Source: Sedimenticola selenatireducens DSM 17993
GTDB lineage: Bacteria; Pseudomonadota; Gammaproteobacteria; Chromatiales; Chromatiaceae
DNA length: 64,000 nt
Reading direction: 5' to 3'
Assembly: GCF_000428045.1 (NCBI RefSeq)
Contig: NZ_ATZE01000022.1
Location: 15,148-79,147 of the forward strand
Under the pieces are notes generated by a model. The model was given only the letters and a program-made list of their open reading frames with translations. It was not told the DNA's origin and made no database searches. Below are positions 1 through 9,359 of the stretch, one piece after another (the first letter of the stretch is position 1; each line of letters opens with the position of its first letter). Position numbers and translations under genes: made by a program.

Positions 1-460
1 TCTGCGCCGCCATACGGTCGGTATGGGGGGTCTTGAAGGTCCACTTCTGCACCGGATCGATGATCTTGACCGAACCGGCCAGGGAGATGAAGGGGGTCCC
101 GGCCTTGTCCACCAGCGGCATCACCGAGAGGCTGGAACCGGAGGTGGATCCGCCCACGATCACATCCACCCGGTCCTTCTGGATCAGGCGCTTGGCGAAG
201 TTGACTGCCTCCTTGGCATTGCCGCCGGTGTCATAATGCACCAGCTCCACCTGCCGACCGTCAATACCGCCCTTGGCATTGATGTTCTCAATGTACATCT
301 GCAGGGTCTTCAGCTCCGGATCACCCAGAAACGACGCCGGGCCGGTCACCGCCAAAAAGGTGCCCACCTTGATCGGCTCCGCCGCCACAGCCTGTCCCGC
401 CACGCCCAGGGTGAGTACCGCACCGATGGCCAGGGCAGTTACGCTTTTTTTAATGTTCAT
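1..460 (-). CDS. ABC transporter periplasmic substrate-binding protein, branched-chain amino acid (LivK) type, partial
   Basis: Only the first 153 codons are present; the gene runs off the left edge. The product starts with a signal peptide (positive MNIKKS, then a hydrophobic stretch ending AVA-A near residue 27). It continues with a type-1 periplasmic-binding fold typical of LivK-like proteins: IKVGTFLAVTGPASFLGDPE, then NAKGGIDGR, and VDVIVGGSTSGSS around residues 110-125. A GAGGAGTG ribosome site lies about 9 bases before the ATG at 460. Such proteins bind amino acids, amides or aromatic acids and hand them to a Liv-type permease. The permease genes would lie outside the window, so the substrate cannot be named. 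The family call is firm. Confidence 0.88.
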   Translation of the reverse strand, partial: MNIKKSVTALAIGAVLTLGVAGQAVAAEPIKVGTFLAVTGPASFLGDPELKTLQMYIENINAKGGIDGRQVELVHYDTGGNAKEAVNFAKRLIQKDRVDVIVGGSTSGSSLSVMPLVDKAGTPFISLAGSVKIIDPVQKWTFKTPHTDRMAAQ

Positions 461-948
461 ATCGTATGGTCACTCCTCAATGGTTGTGTCTGTAAGTTCT
501 TGTGAATCGTGCGTTTGAAAGGGTGCTGCCATGCAGTACGCTGTCAATGCAGACCACTACTATACATTTTAATTATTACCGCGCGAAACCTATGGTAGAT
601 ATATCGGTGTCAGTCGAAAGAAATGAAAAATAGTACATATCATTTCGGGTTTTATATGTCCGTTAATGCTTGTTTGGAGGTCGCACATGCACCTGACGGT
701 ACTGAATGTGCAGACCTGATTTGAGGCAAAAACCCTTTAAATGCCACTGCTTAAGGATTCGCGGGGTGAGCATAACGGCTAGGTGTGTTGGGGTCAACAG
801 GATGGAGAAGGGGTGTCGTTAATCTAAAATTAAACTAAAAAAATGTCTAACTCAATGTGAAATAGCTATTAAATATAATTACCCATGTAACAGAATAGTT
901 ATTTTCTGGGGATTTTATGAGGTAATATTGAATTATTTTACTTGGCGT
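461..948. other. AT-rich intergenic region
   Basis: About 490 bases without a credible gene. The stretch from roughly 820 to 945 is strongly AT-rich compared with the flanking genes. It must hold the promoter of the binding-protein gene that starts at 460. I see no confident -35/-10 pair, RNA gene or repeat here. Confidence 0.5.
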
Positions 949-992
949 GACATCAGATGTCGGGAAACATGAAATATTATTCATGTTTCCCG
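949..992. terminator. Two adjacent perfect palindromes 3' of rpoH
   Basis: GACATC-A-GATGTC (949-961) is followed at once by a longer hairpin: CGGGAAACATGAA (961-973), a six-base loop, TTCATGTTTCCCG (980-992). The rpoH stop codon lies only six bases from the second hairpin, so it most likely ends or stabilises the rpoH transcript. There is no proper run of T after it in the rpoH direction, so a Rho-independent terminator is not certain. Confidence 0.55.
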
Positions 993-998
993 GTTGTC

Positions 999-1847
999 TC
1001 AGGCTATCAGGTGCGCCTTCAGTTTACCCATGGCGGCCTTTTCGATTTGCCGGATGCGTTCGGCTGAGACCCCGTATTTATCCGCCAGCTCATGCAGTGT
1101 CATCTTCTTTTCCGCCAGCCAGCGGGCTTCCAGGATCTCCTTGCTGCGCTCATCCAGTCCGTCAAGGGCCAGATAGAGTTGTTTTTTGTCATTCTCCTCC
1201 GTGTCGGTGTTCTCTAACTGACGAGAGGGTTCCATACGCATATCGGCCAGATAGGCTGAGGGTGCTGGTGCCTGGTCATCATCACCGTGATCAATGCCGT
1301 CGAACGCCAGGTCATGGTTGTTGAGGCGGCTCTCCATTTCAAGCACGGTTTCCGGCTTGACGCCGAGATCCTTGGCGACGCCCTCGACCTCTTCCTGGGA
1401 GAACCAGCCCAGCCGTTTTTTTGAGCTGCGCAGATTGAAGAACAACTTGCGCTGTGCCTTGGTGGTGGCCACCTTGACAATGCGCCAGTTGCGCAGGACG
1501 TATTCGTGGATTTCGGCCTTGATCCAGTGGACAGCGAAGGAGACCAGGCGAACGCCGTGGTCGGGATCGAAGCGGCGCACCGCCTTCATCAGACCGACGG
1601 TTCCCTCCTGAATCAGGTCAGGAAGGGCGAGGCCATAACCGGCATAACCCCGTGCAATACGGATGACAAAGCGAAGGTGGGACATCACCAGGGCGCGGGC
1701 TGCCTCAAGATCACCCTCTTCCTGCAGTCTCACTGCCAGGCTACGCTCCTCTTCGGCGCTCAGCATCGGCAACTGATAGGCAGCGCTGATGTAGGCGTCG
1801 ATACTGCCTGTGGGCAGTGTGTTTGCGATAGCGAGTTCTTTGCTCAT
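999..1847 (-). CDS. rpoH: RNA polymerase heat-shock sigma factor sigma-32
   Basis: The 282-residue product has the normal length for RpoH and directs RNA polymerase to heat-shock promoters. Region 2 contains DLIQEG (77-82) and the HWIKAEI segment. The diagnostic RpoH box QRKLFFNLR is at 132-140, and this motif separates RpoH from RpoD and RpoS. Region 4 ends with the helix-turn-helix [16 protein letters not shown]. The gene is separated from ftsX, on the same strand upstream, by 134 bases that hold two CIRCE operators and a TATAAT sequence. This suggests the HrcA repressor controls sigma-32 synthesis, in addition to any FtsH/DnaK-type control, which I cannot see. Confidence 0.97.
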   Translation of the reverse strand: MSKELAIANTLPTGSIDAYISAAYQLPMLSAEEERSLAVRLQEEGDLEAARALVMSHLRFVIRIARGYAGYGLALPDLIQEGTVGLMKAVRRFDPDHGVRLVSFAVHWIKAEIHEYVLRNWRIVKVATTKAQRKLFFNLRSSKKRLGWFSQEEVEGVAKDLGVKPETVLEMESRLNNHDLAFDGIDHGDDDQAPAPSAYLADMRMEPSRQLENTDTEENDKKQLYLALDGLDERSKEILEARWLAEKKMTLHELADKYGVSAERIRQIEKAAMGKLKAHLIA

Positions 1848-1875
1848 CTGAAATACCCTAGTTAATTAGTCTGGT

Positions 1876-1881
1876 ATTATA
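1876..1881 (-). promoter_or_regulatory. Candidate -10 box of the rpoH promoter
   Basis: On the minus strand this reads TATAAT, a perfect sigma-70 -10 hexamer, 29 bases before the rpoH start codon. It directly abuts the proximal CIRCE-like repeat. No good -35 hexamer is visible 16-18 bases upstream, because that space is taken by the operator. Confidence 0.5.
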
Positions 1882-1908
1882 TTAGCACTCTTGAATATGG
1901 AGTGCCAT
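1882..1908. promoter_or_regulatory. CIRCE-like operator, imperfect copy, proximal to rpoH
   Basis: The left arm TTAGCACTC is perfect, the spacer is 9 bases, and the right arm GAGTGCCAT matches GAGTGCTAA at the first six positions. Its left arm begins right next to the TATAAT box, so a bound HrcA repressor would block the promoter. It begins 33 bases from the start of the perfect copy, about three helical turns. Confidence 0.8.
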
Positions 1909-1914
1909 TACATT

Positions 1915-1941
1915 TTAGCACTCGCGGTGTAGGAGTGCTAA
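1915..1941. promoter_or_regulatory. Perfect CIRCE operator (HrcA binding site)
   Basis: TTAGCACTC, nine bases, GAGTGCTAA: an exact match to the CIRCE consensus bound by the heat-shock repressor HrcA. It lies in the 134 bases between ftsX and rpoH. CIRCE is best known before groESL and dnaK operons; here the only gene downstream is rpoH. Confidence 0.92.
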
Positions 1942-1981
1942 TTGCCGGATAAGTTCCAGGAGAGTGGCGCGATCGTTGATT

Positions 1982-2953
1982 TCAGGAGGGTTCAATCTCA
2001 TTCAGATGCCGGCCCACGGCAATCCATGAGCCGGCCAGTCCCAGCAGAGTGCTGCCGCCGAGCAGCATCAGCAGGGTGGAGAAGCCGATGCCGCTTAACT
2101 GGAAGCCGCTTTGGTAGAGCCCGGCGAGCTGTTCGATCGGGTTATCCAGCAGCAGCAGTGAGACGGTGACCATCAGCCAGGCGGAGATGCCGCCAAACAG
2201 ACCATACCAGGCGCCGTTATAGAGGAAGGGTCTGCGTATGAAGGCGTTGGTGCCGCCGATCAGTTTTGTGATCTCGATTTCCGCATGACGGTTCTGAATC
2301 TCCAGCCGGATGGTGTTGCCGACGATCAGCAGGACCGACAGCCCCAGTAGCGATGCCAGGATGATGACACCGCGCTGGGCGATCCTGGTAATGGCGTGAA
2401 AGCGTCTGACCCACTGCAGATCGAGCTGGGCAAACTCTACTTCGCTGTTCTGTCTGAGTCTGGCGAGCAGTGCCTCGGCCGGGACCGGTTCCGCATGTTG
2501 CGCCGTTGGCTCTACGATCAGCAGCGAGGGGAGCGGGTTTTCATCCAGGCTATCCAGGACGCCGGCGAAGCCGCTGAGCTGGCGAAACTCCTCCAGTGCC
2601 TCGGTTCGGCTGATCAATTTGACCTGGTTGATGGCCGGATCGTTTTGCAGTCGGCTGGTGAGTTGCCGTGCCTGTTTGTCGCTGGTTTCCTGCTTCAGAA
2701 ACAGCGAGATGCTGGCAGCGCCATCCCAGTTGCCGCTGAGTGTTTGGACATTGCCCAACAGCAGGTAGAGTCCGGCTGGCAGGGCCAGCGCAATGCCGAT
2801 CACCAGGGTGGTCATCAGGCTGGACAGGGGGGTCCGGATCAGGCGACCCAGGCTGGCCAGGGCTACCTGCAGATGACGCATCAGCCAGACATCCATTCTC
2901 AGGGAGCTGCGTGGACTGATCCTGGCTGACAGTTTCTTGCGGGATCTGCGCAT
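1982..2953 (-). CDS. ftsX: Cell division ABC-type permease FtsX
   Basis: The 323-residue membrane protein partners FtsE to activate septal peptidoglycan hydrolases. A basic cytoplasmic N-terminus (about 45 residues) precedes the first membrane segment (LVIGIALALPAGLYLLL). A periplasmic domain of about 120 residues follows, then three further membrane segments with the FtsX-typical EIEITKLIGGTNAFIRRPFL. The start ATG shares one base with the ftsE stop (TGATG), so the two are translationally coupled. It is the last gene of the ftsY-ftsE-ftsX operon. Confidence 0.96.
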   Translation of the reverse strand: MRRSRKKLSARISPRSSLRMDVWLMRHLQVALASLGRLIRTPLSSLMTTLVIGIALALPAGLYLLLGNVQTLSGNWDGAASISLFLKQETSDKQARQLTSRLQNDPAINQVKLISRTEALEEFRQLSGFAGVLDSLDENPLPSLLIVEPTAQHAEPVPAEALLARLRQNSEVEFAQLDLQWVRRFHAITRIAQRGVIILASLLGLSVLLIVGNTIRLEIQNRHAEIEITKLIGGTNAFIRRPFLYNGAWYGLFGGISAWLMVTVSLLLLDNPIEQLAGLYQSGFQLSGIGFSTLLMLLGGSTLLGLAGSWIAVGRHLNEIEPS

Positions 2954-3630
2954 CAGGTCATCACCTCGGCGGCGCTGTCCCTCGCCAGTCGGCTCTTTTC
3001 CAGTACCAGGATGCGCCGGTTCATGCGTGAGATGAGTTCCAGGTCATGGGTGGCGATCAGCAGGGTGACGCCTACGTCATTGAACTGTTCGAACAGGCTC
3101 ATGATCTCCCGGGATAGCGCGGGGTCCAGATTGCCGGTGGGCTCATCGGCCAATACCACCGGCGGTTTGCTTACCACTGCGCGGGCGATGCCGACCCGCT
3201 GCTGCTCGCCACCGGAGAGGGTGATCGGCAGGTTCTTCTCCTTCGAGAGCAGCCCCACCTTGTCCAGCGCGGCACGCACCCGGCGGCCGATTTCGATATG
3301 ACCGAGGCCGGCCACCACCAGCGGCATGGCGACGTTGTCGAACACCGTGCGGTCATAGAGCAGGCGATGATCCTGAAAGATCATGCCGACCTCGCGACGG
3401 TGATAGGGGATCTGGCCACGGCCCAGCCGGGTCAGATTGCGTCCGGCCACCCGGACCTGTCCGCGGGTGCTGCGTTCCAGCAGTCCGATCAGCTTGAGCA
3501 GGGTACTCTTGCCCGCACCCGAGTGCCCGGTGAGAAACACCATCTCCCCCGGCTCGATATGGAAGCTGACGTTACTCAGCCCCTCATGTCCACCGGGGTA
3601 GCGCTTGGTGACGTTATCAAAGTGGATCAT
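2953..3630 (-). CDS. ftsE: Cell division ATP-binding protein FtsE
   Basis: A 225-residue ABC ATPase of the FtsEX complex. It shows Walker A GHSGAGKS (35-42), the Q-loop at Q86, the signature LSGGEQQR (138-145), Walker B VVLADE (158-163) and the switch histidine H195. The length equals that of typical FtsE. It lies 18 bases after ftsY and overlaps ftsX by one base, the usual gammaproteobacterial ftsYEX order. Confidence 0.97.
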   Translation of the reverse strand: MIHFDNVTKRYPGGHEGLSNVSFHIEPGEMVFLTGHSGAGKSTLLKLIGLLERSTRGQVRVAGRNLTRLGRGQIPYHRREVGMIFQDHRLLYDRTVFDNVAMPLVVAGLGHIEIGRRVRAALDKVGLLSKEKNLPITLSGGEQQRVGIARAVVSKPPVVLADEPTGNLDPALSREIMSLFEQFNDVGVTLLIATHDLELISRMNRRILVLEKSRLARDSAAEVMT

Positions 3631-3648
3631 CCGCCGGACCGCTGTGTG

Positions 3649-4644
3649 TTATTCCGCAAACAGGGCGTTGACGAACTCGGCCCCATCAAAATGCCTGAGA
3701 TCCTCGATGGCCTCGCCAACCCCGATAAAGCGGATCGGCAGGCCGAGCTTCTCGGCAATGGCGAAGACGATGCCGCCCTTGGCCGTTCCATCGAGCTTGG
3801 TCAGGGTAATGCCAGTAATCCCAACGGTCTGGTTGAACTGGGTGGCCTGATTGAGGGCATTCTGCCCGGTGGTGGCATCCAGCACCAGCATCACTTCATG
3901 TGGGGCGTCGGGATCGATCTTTTTCATTACCCGGGCGATCTTGGCCAGCTCTTCCATCAGGTTGCCTTTGGTGTGGAGGCGCCCGGCGGTATCGGCGATC
4001 AGGACATCGATGCCCCGGGAGGTGGCTGCCTGCAGGGCATCAAATATGACCGAAGCAGAGTCCGCTCCGGTGTGCTGGGCCACCACCGGTATCCGGTTGC
4101 GTTCTCCCCAGGTCTGCAGTTGTTCCACCGCTGCGGCTCGGAAGGTGTCGCCGGCGGCCAGCATGACGCTCTGTCCCTCATCCTGCAGCCGCTTGGCCAG
4201 TTTGCCGATGGTGGTGGTCTTGCCTGCCCCGTTGATACCCACCATCAGGATCACCTGAGGCTTGCCGGGTTTTGCCTGGCGGACCGGTTTGTCGCAGTGG
4301 CTGAGGATCTGCTCCAGTTGCTCCTTCAGCACTGCGGTCAGGCGCTCGGGGTCGGAAAGTTCCTTGCGTTTTACCTGTCCGGTCAGGTCGTCAATGATGC
4401 GGCTGGTGGCGTCCACCCCGACATCCGCCATCAGCAGCAGGGTCTCCAGCTCCTCCAGCAGGTCGGTGTCGATACTCTTGCGCCCGAGCACCAGGTTGGC
4501 CAGTCCATCGGTAAAGTTGCTGCGGGTCTTGACCAACCGGTTTTTAAGGCGTGCAAATAACCCCTCCCTGGCTTCAGGTTCTGCTGCGATGCTGGTTTCG
4601 CCGGGAGTGGTCTGGGGTGGTTTTTTCTTTCCAAATCCGAACAT
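3649..4644 (-). CDS. ftsY: Signal recognition particle receptor FtsY
   Basis: The 331-residue SRP-type GTPase receives ribosome-SRP complexes at the inner membrane. The NG domain is complete: P-loop GINGAGKTT (136-144), DTAGR (218-222) and TKLDGTAKGG (282-291). The acidic A domain is very short, only about 30 residues before the N domain, compared with nearly 200 in Escherichia coli; short forms are common outside the enterics. It opens the ftsYEX operon, divergent from the peptidase gene at 4833. Confidence 0.96.
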   Translation of the reverse strand: MFGFGKKKPPQTTPGETSIAAEPEAREGLFARLKNRLVKTRSNFTDGLANLVLGRKSIDTDLLEELETLLLMADVGVDATSRIIDDLTGQVKRKELSDPERLTAVLKEQLEQILSHCDKPVRQAKPGKPQVILMVGINGAGKTTTIGKLAKRLQDEGQSVMLAAGDTFRAAAVEQLQTWGERNRIPVVAQHTGADSASVIFDALQAATSRGIDVLIADTAGRLHTKGNLMEELAKIARVMKKIDPDAPHEVMLVLDATTGQNALNQATQFNQTVGITGITLTKLDGTAKGGIVFAIAEKLGLPIRFIGVGEAIEDLRHFDGAEFVNALFAE

Positions 4645-4832
4645 GCTGGTTTATCCGGTATGCCATTGAACTGATGGCAATACGTCTTGTCTCTTTAAAG
4701 GAAATCCGGCCCTGGACTTTATGCGTGCAGTGAAAATAATCTGCAGGCCGGTTTTTAAGTGTTAGAGTCGATCGTATCATTTTGCGGGGAATCAACCTAT
4801 CCCTCTTACTTCATCGGTAATTAAAGGGTGTC

Positions 4833-6224
4833 ATGGAACACAATATGAGATTACTCCTTAGCGCGGCCCTGTTGCTGCTATCCAGTTCTGCATCGGCCGA
4901 ATCCGTGCTGGCCGATATCAAGGTACATGAGACACGGCTGGATAACGGCATGAAGGTGATAGTAAAGGAGGATCACCGGGCGCCGATCATGGTCTCCCAG
5001 GTTTGGTACAAGGTGGGGGCCTCTTATGAGCCGGATGGTATTACCGGCATTTCCCACGTCCTTGAACACATGATGTTCAAGGGAACCCAATCCCATGCGC
5101 CGGGTGAGTTTTCGCGCATTATTGCCGCCAACGGCGGCACCGAGAACGCCTTTACCGGGCGAGACTACACCGCCTACTTCCAGACGATGTCCAGTGACCG
5201 GCTGGCCATCTCCCTTGAGCTGGAGGCGGACCGGATGCGTAACCTGACCCTGCCGGCCGAAGAGTTTGCCAAGGAGGTCGAGGTAGTCAAGGAGGAGCGA
5301 CGCCTGCGTACCGAGGACAAGCCGACCGGACAGACCTATGAGCAGTTTGCTGCACTTGCCTACCGCAGCCTGCCTTATGCCAATCCTGTAATCGGCTGGA
5401 TGAATGACCTGGATAATATGCAGGTTGAGGACCTGGCCGACTGGTACCGTCTCTGGTATGCACCGAACAACGCCATTCTGGTGGTGGTGGGTGATGTGGT
5501 GCCGGAGGAGGTCTTCAGACTGGCCAGGCAGTATTTCGGTCCACTGAAGCAGGAGCCGGTCCCGGTATTGAAACCCCTGCGGGAACCGCCGCAGAAGGGT
5601 GAGATCCGCTCGCTAGTCAGGATACCCGCCAACGAACCCTACCTGGTGATGGGCTACAAGACCCCGGTGGTCACCACGGCGGAAAAGGATTGGGAGCCTT
5701 ATGCCCTGGAGATGCTGGTGGCGATACTGGATGGTGGTAACAGCGCCCGTTTCAGTAAAAATCTGGTACGTGGCAGCGAGGTGGCGCTCTCTGCCAGTGC
5801 GGAATACAACGCCTTTACCCGTCTGCCGGGCATGCTGATGCTTGATGGAACTCCGGCCAAGGGACGCAGCATTGCCGAACTGGAAGGGGCGTTGCGTGAG
5901 GAAATTGCCCGCCTGCGCACCGATCTGGTGGCGGAAGAGGAGCTGGATCGGGTACGCACCCAGGTAATCGCCTCCAAGGTGTTTGAGCTTGATTCGGTGT
6001 TCTATCAGGCGATGGAGATCGGCATGCTGGAGACTATCGGGTTGGACTGGCGATTGCTGGATCAGTATGTGGAAAAACTCAAGCAGGTGACGCCCGAACA
6101 GGTGCGCGCGGTGGCGCAGCGCTATCTGCAGGATGACAATCTGACGGTTACTCAGCTGGATCCTCAGCCGATGGAAAATGGTAAGCAGGTGCGCCGGTCC
6201 GCAGGGGGGCGTCATGGAGGTTAA
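4833..6224 (+). CDS. Zinc-dependent M16 family peptidase, active subunit
   Basis: A 463-residue periplasmic peptidase. The signal peptide occupies about residues 5-23. The inverted zinc motif HVLEH (75-79) is intact, with the third zinc-ligand glutamate expected in EVVKEERRLRTED about 75 residues later. These are hallmarks of the pitrilysin/insulinase (M16B) family. It is directly followed by a second M16 gene lacking the zinc motif, so the two probably form a heterodimer like mitochondrial processing peptidase. The substrate is unknown. An ATG at 4845 is an alternative start; 4833 is kept for the AAAGGG sequence before it. Confidence 0.92.
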   Translation: MEHNMRLLLSAALLLLSSSASAESVLADIKVHETRLDNGMKVIVKEDHRAPIMVSQVWYKVGASYEPDGITGISHVLEHMMFKGTQSHAPGEFSRIIAANGGTENAFTGRDYTAYFQTMSSDRLAISLELEADRMRNLTLPAEEFAKEVEVVKEERRLRTEDKPTGQTYEQFAALAYRSLPYANPVIGWMNDLDNMQVEDLADWYRLWYAPNNAILVVVGDVVPEEVFRLARQYFGPLKQEPVPVLKPLREPPQKGEIRSLVRIPANEPYLVMGYKTPVVTTAEKDWEPYALEMLVAILDGGNSARFSKNLVRGSEVALSASAEYNAFTRLPGMLMLDGTPAKGRSIAELEGALREEIARLRTDLVAEEELDRVRTQVIASKVFELDSVFYQAMEIGMLETIGLDWRLLDQYVEKLKQVTPEQVRAVAQRYLQDDNLTVTQLDPQPMENGKQVRRSAGGRHGG

Positions 6225-6228
6225 GCGG

Positions 6229-7533
6229 ATGGGCTATCGTGTGTTGATGCTGGTACTGGTGTTGCTGTCGAACCAGATCTGGGCTGGGCCGGCGATCCAG
6301 AGCTGGACCACGGAAAAAGGTGCTCGGGTCCTGTTTGTGTCGGCGCCGGAGCTGCCGATGCTGGATCTGCGGGTGGTGTTTGATGGCGGCAGTGCGCGTG
6401 AAGCGATCCCTGGTGCCGCGGCACTCACCAGTGCCCTGTTGGAAGAGGGGGCAGGTGACTGGGATGCCGATGAGATTGCCCGCCGGCTGGACAGTGTCGG
6501 CGCCAAGATGTCGGTGGATTCCCAGCGCGATATGGCCTGGTTGACGGTACGTACCCTGACCGAGAAGCGGGCGCTGACCGTGACTCTGGATACGGTAGCC
6601 CAGGTACTGGGCGCTCCCGGTTTCGATCCGGTTGCCTTTGAGCGCAATCGAAAAGCGATGCTGGTATCGCTGAATCATGATGAGCAGTCGCCCGGCACGG
6701 TGGCACAAAAGACCTTTATGCACACCCTGTTTGGCGACCATCCCTACGCCTCCCAGGTGGAGGGTACCCAGGAGTCCTTGGAGCGCATTACCCGTGAAGA
6801 TGTGATTGCCCACTATAAAAAGTTCTACGTGGCGCAGAATGCGGTAATCGCCATTGTCGGTGCGGTGGAACAACCGGAGGCCGCGCGCCTTGCAGAACTG
6901 GTGACCGCCGGGCTGCAATCTGGAGAGCGTGCTCCGGAATTGCCCCCGGTATCCGACTTGCAGACTTCGCGGACCCTGAACCTGCCGTTTCCTTCCAGCC
7001 AGTCTCACATCCTGATGGGACAGCCCGGCATGCACCGGGGCGATCCTGACTACTTCGTGCTTTACGTAGGTAATCATATCCTCGGTGGCAGTGGGCTGGT
7101 CTCCCAGTTGAGCGAAGAGGTGCGGGAGAAGCGGGGCCTCTCTTACAGTGTGTACAGTTACTTCTCGCCGATGCGCAGAAACGGGCCGTTTCTGATCGGC
7201 GCCCAGACCCAGAACGCCAAGGCCGGTGAGGCGTTGGAGGTGATCCGCCAAACCCTGGCGCGGTTTATCGAACAGGGGCCGAGCGAGGCGGAACTGACTG
7301 CAGCCAAGCAGAACATCACCGGTGGATTCCCGCTGCGCATCGCCAGCAATAGCAAGATACTGGAACACATCGCTATGCTCGGTTTCTATGACTTGCCGCT
7401 GGACTATCTCGACACCTTCGTCGACAAGGTCAACAGCGTTACCGGTGAACAGATTCGCGACGCCTTCAAGCGTCGTATCAAACCGGATCAGCTGCTCACG
7501 GTCGTGGTGGGCAATGAGCAGCAGGCCAACTGA
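6229..7533 (+). CDS. M16 family peptidase homologue, catalytically inactive partner
   Basis: 434 residues from the ATG at 6229. I chose this start because a GGAGG sequence sits 8 bases ahead and a signal peptide (MGYRVLMLVLVLLSNQIWA) begins exactly there. Longer starts at 6178 or 6214 would bury that peptide. The M16 fold is recognisable, for example in SQLSEEVREKRGLSYSVYSY, but the HxxEH motif is replaced by SALLEEGAG, so no zinc can be bound. It lies 4 bases after the active M16 gene and probably serves as its structural partner. Confidence 0.9.
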   Translation: MGYRVLMLVLVLLSNQIWAGPAIQSWTTEKGARVLFVSAPELPMLDLRVVFDGGSAREAIPGAAALTSALLEEGAGDWDADEIARRLDSVGAKMSVDSQRDMAWLTVRTLTEKRALTVTLDTVAQVLGAPGFDPVAFERNRKAMLVSLNHDEQSPGTVAQKTFMHTLFGDHPYASQVEGTQESLERITREDVIAHYKKFYVAQNAVIAIVGAVEQPEAARLAELVTAGLQSGERAPELPPVSDLQTSRTLNLPFPSSQSHILMGQPGMHRGDPDYFVLYVGNHILGGSGLVSQLSEEVREKRGLSYSVYSYFSPMRRNGPFLIGAQTQNAKAGEALEVIRQTLARFIEQGPSEAELTAAKQNITGGFPLRIASNSKILEHIAMLGFYDLPLDYLDTFVDKVNSVTGEQIRDAFKRRIKPDQLLTVVVGNEQQAN

Positions 7534-7539
7534 GCGGCC

Positions 7540-8115
7540 ATGGCAAAACAGCGGCATCGTACGGGACAGGGCAACCAGGTCCGCATCATCGGTGGCGAGC
7601 ATCGCGGGCGTCGGCTGGAGTTTCCCGACAGCCCCGGACTGCGTCCGACCGCCGACCGTACCCGCGAGACGCTGTTCAACTGGTTGCAGATGCAGCTTCC
7701 CGGAGCGCGATGCCTGGACCTGTTCGCCGGCAGTGGCGCGCTGGGATTTGAGGCGGCGTCCCGTGGCGCCGGGCAGGTGACCCTGCTGGAACAGGATTCA
7801 CGGGTTGCCGCGCAACTGGAGGCAAACCGCGCGCTGCTGGACATGGCGTCGGTCGCAGTGCGCCAGGCCGATGCCATCAAGTGGCTCGATCAAGCGCCGG
7901 AACCGTTCGATATCATTTTTCTGGATCCGCCATTCGCCGATCACCTGCTCACCGACTGTTGCCGGAAGCTGGATCAAGGTGGTTGGCTGGGGCTCGATCC
8001 ACGTATCTATCTGGAGTGGGACCTGCACGGCCCGACCCCTAAACTCCCTCCGCACTGGGTCAATCTGAAAGAGAAAAAGGCCGGTCAAGTGGCCTATGCG
8101 CTTTATACCCGATAG
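7540..8115 (+). CDS. rsmD: 16S rRNA (guanine(966)-N(2))-methyltransferase
   Basis: The 191-residue enzyme methylates G966 of 16S rRNA using S-adenosylmethionine. Visible are the RsmD N-terminal motif VRIIGGEHRGRRL (14-26), the SAM-binding loop LDLFAGSGALGFEA (59-72) and the catalytic DPPF (129-132) of N2-guanine methyltransferases. It begins 6 bases after the M16 pair and precedes coaD, a common arrangement in Gammaproteobacteria. Confidence 0.95.
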   Translation: MAKQRHRTGQGNQVRIIGGEHRGRRLEFPDSPGLRPTADRTRETLFNWLQMQLPGARCLDLFAGSGALGFEAASRGAGQVTLLEQDSRVAAQLEANRALLDMASVAVRQADAIKWLDQAPEPFDIIFLDPPFADHLLTDCCRKLDQGGWLGLDPRIYLEWDLHGPTPKLPPHWVNLKEKKAGQVAYALYTR

Positions 8116-8141
8116 CATACAGGGTTGATAAATTTCCGGAA

Positions 8142-8185
8142 AAATGAGATTTCTCATTTGACATTGTCTCATCCGATACTATTAT
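8142..8185 (+). promoter_or_regulatory. Probable coaD promoter with overlapping palindrome
   Basis: TTGACA (8158-8163) and TATTAT (8180-8185) are separated by 16 bases, a good sigma-70 promoter pointing to coaD. An 18-base palindrome, AAATGAGA-TT-TCTCATTT (8142-8159), overlaps the start of the -35 box and could be an operator. The remainder of the gap to coaD (8186-8363) shows nothing else I can name. Confidence 0.5.
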
Positions 8186-8345
8186 CTCGCACCCTGGGGA
8201 ACAAAACGGGCTCGCTTCGCTGATCAGAAACGGGCCCTTCGCGGTAAGATGCGGCTCTTCAATCAGATGATCGCCGCCATCCCTTACCATATTTTTGTGT
8301 CGTTATGCGATTGCCGTCAGGTTCAGCACCGATACGGGCGACTAA

Positions 8346-8843
<498 letters not shown>

Positions 8844-8857
8844 CCCAGAAAATATGA

Positions 8858-9133
<276 letters not shown>

Positions 9134-9161
9134 TTTGGCCCGCTTCGCCGGTAAAGTTACT

Positions 9162-9188
9162 AAGGCCCTTCATGCAAGGGCCTTTTTT
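9162..9188 (+). terminator. Rho-independent terminator after the ferredoxin gene
   Basis: AAGGCCCTT (9162-9170), loop CATGC, AAGGGCCTT (9176-9184), running into a T tract to 9188. It lies 29 bases after the stop codon. Confidence 0.92.
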
Positions 9189-9232
9189 ATGGCTCCGTCC
9201 CAGTTACCTGTTGCGTGAGGGGCGGTGATTTT

Positions 9233-9258
9233 GTAGGAGCGGATAAATCCGCTCCTAC
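9233..9258. repeat. REP-like palindrome, GTAGGAGC type
   Basis: GTAGGAGCGGAT (9233-9244), AA, ATCCGCTCCTAC (9247-9258): a perfect 12-base stem. The GTAG head and GGAGCG body are shared with three longer palindromes at 47465, 47570 and 48922, and resemble REP elements mobilised by RAYT transposases in other Gammaproteobacteria. No RAYT gene was recognised in the window. Confidence 0.75.
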
Positions 9259-9359
9259 CGGGCGAATCGCCAAGCTAAGCCAAAACAAGACCAACACATA
9301 ATTGGGACAGTGCCTTTCTATACCAAGCGTTCTGATAAGCAGGCTCCCGGCTGGGGGCT

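Noticed and set aside
3298-4560. 420-codon plus-strand frame opposite ftsE/ftsY
   Set aside because: A shadow of the GC-rich coding strand; ftsE and ftsY are certain on the other strand.
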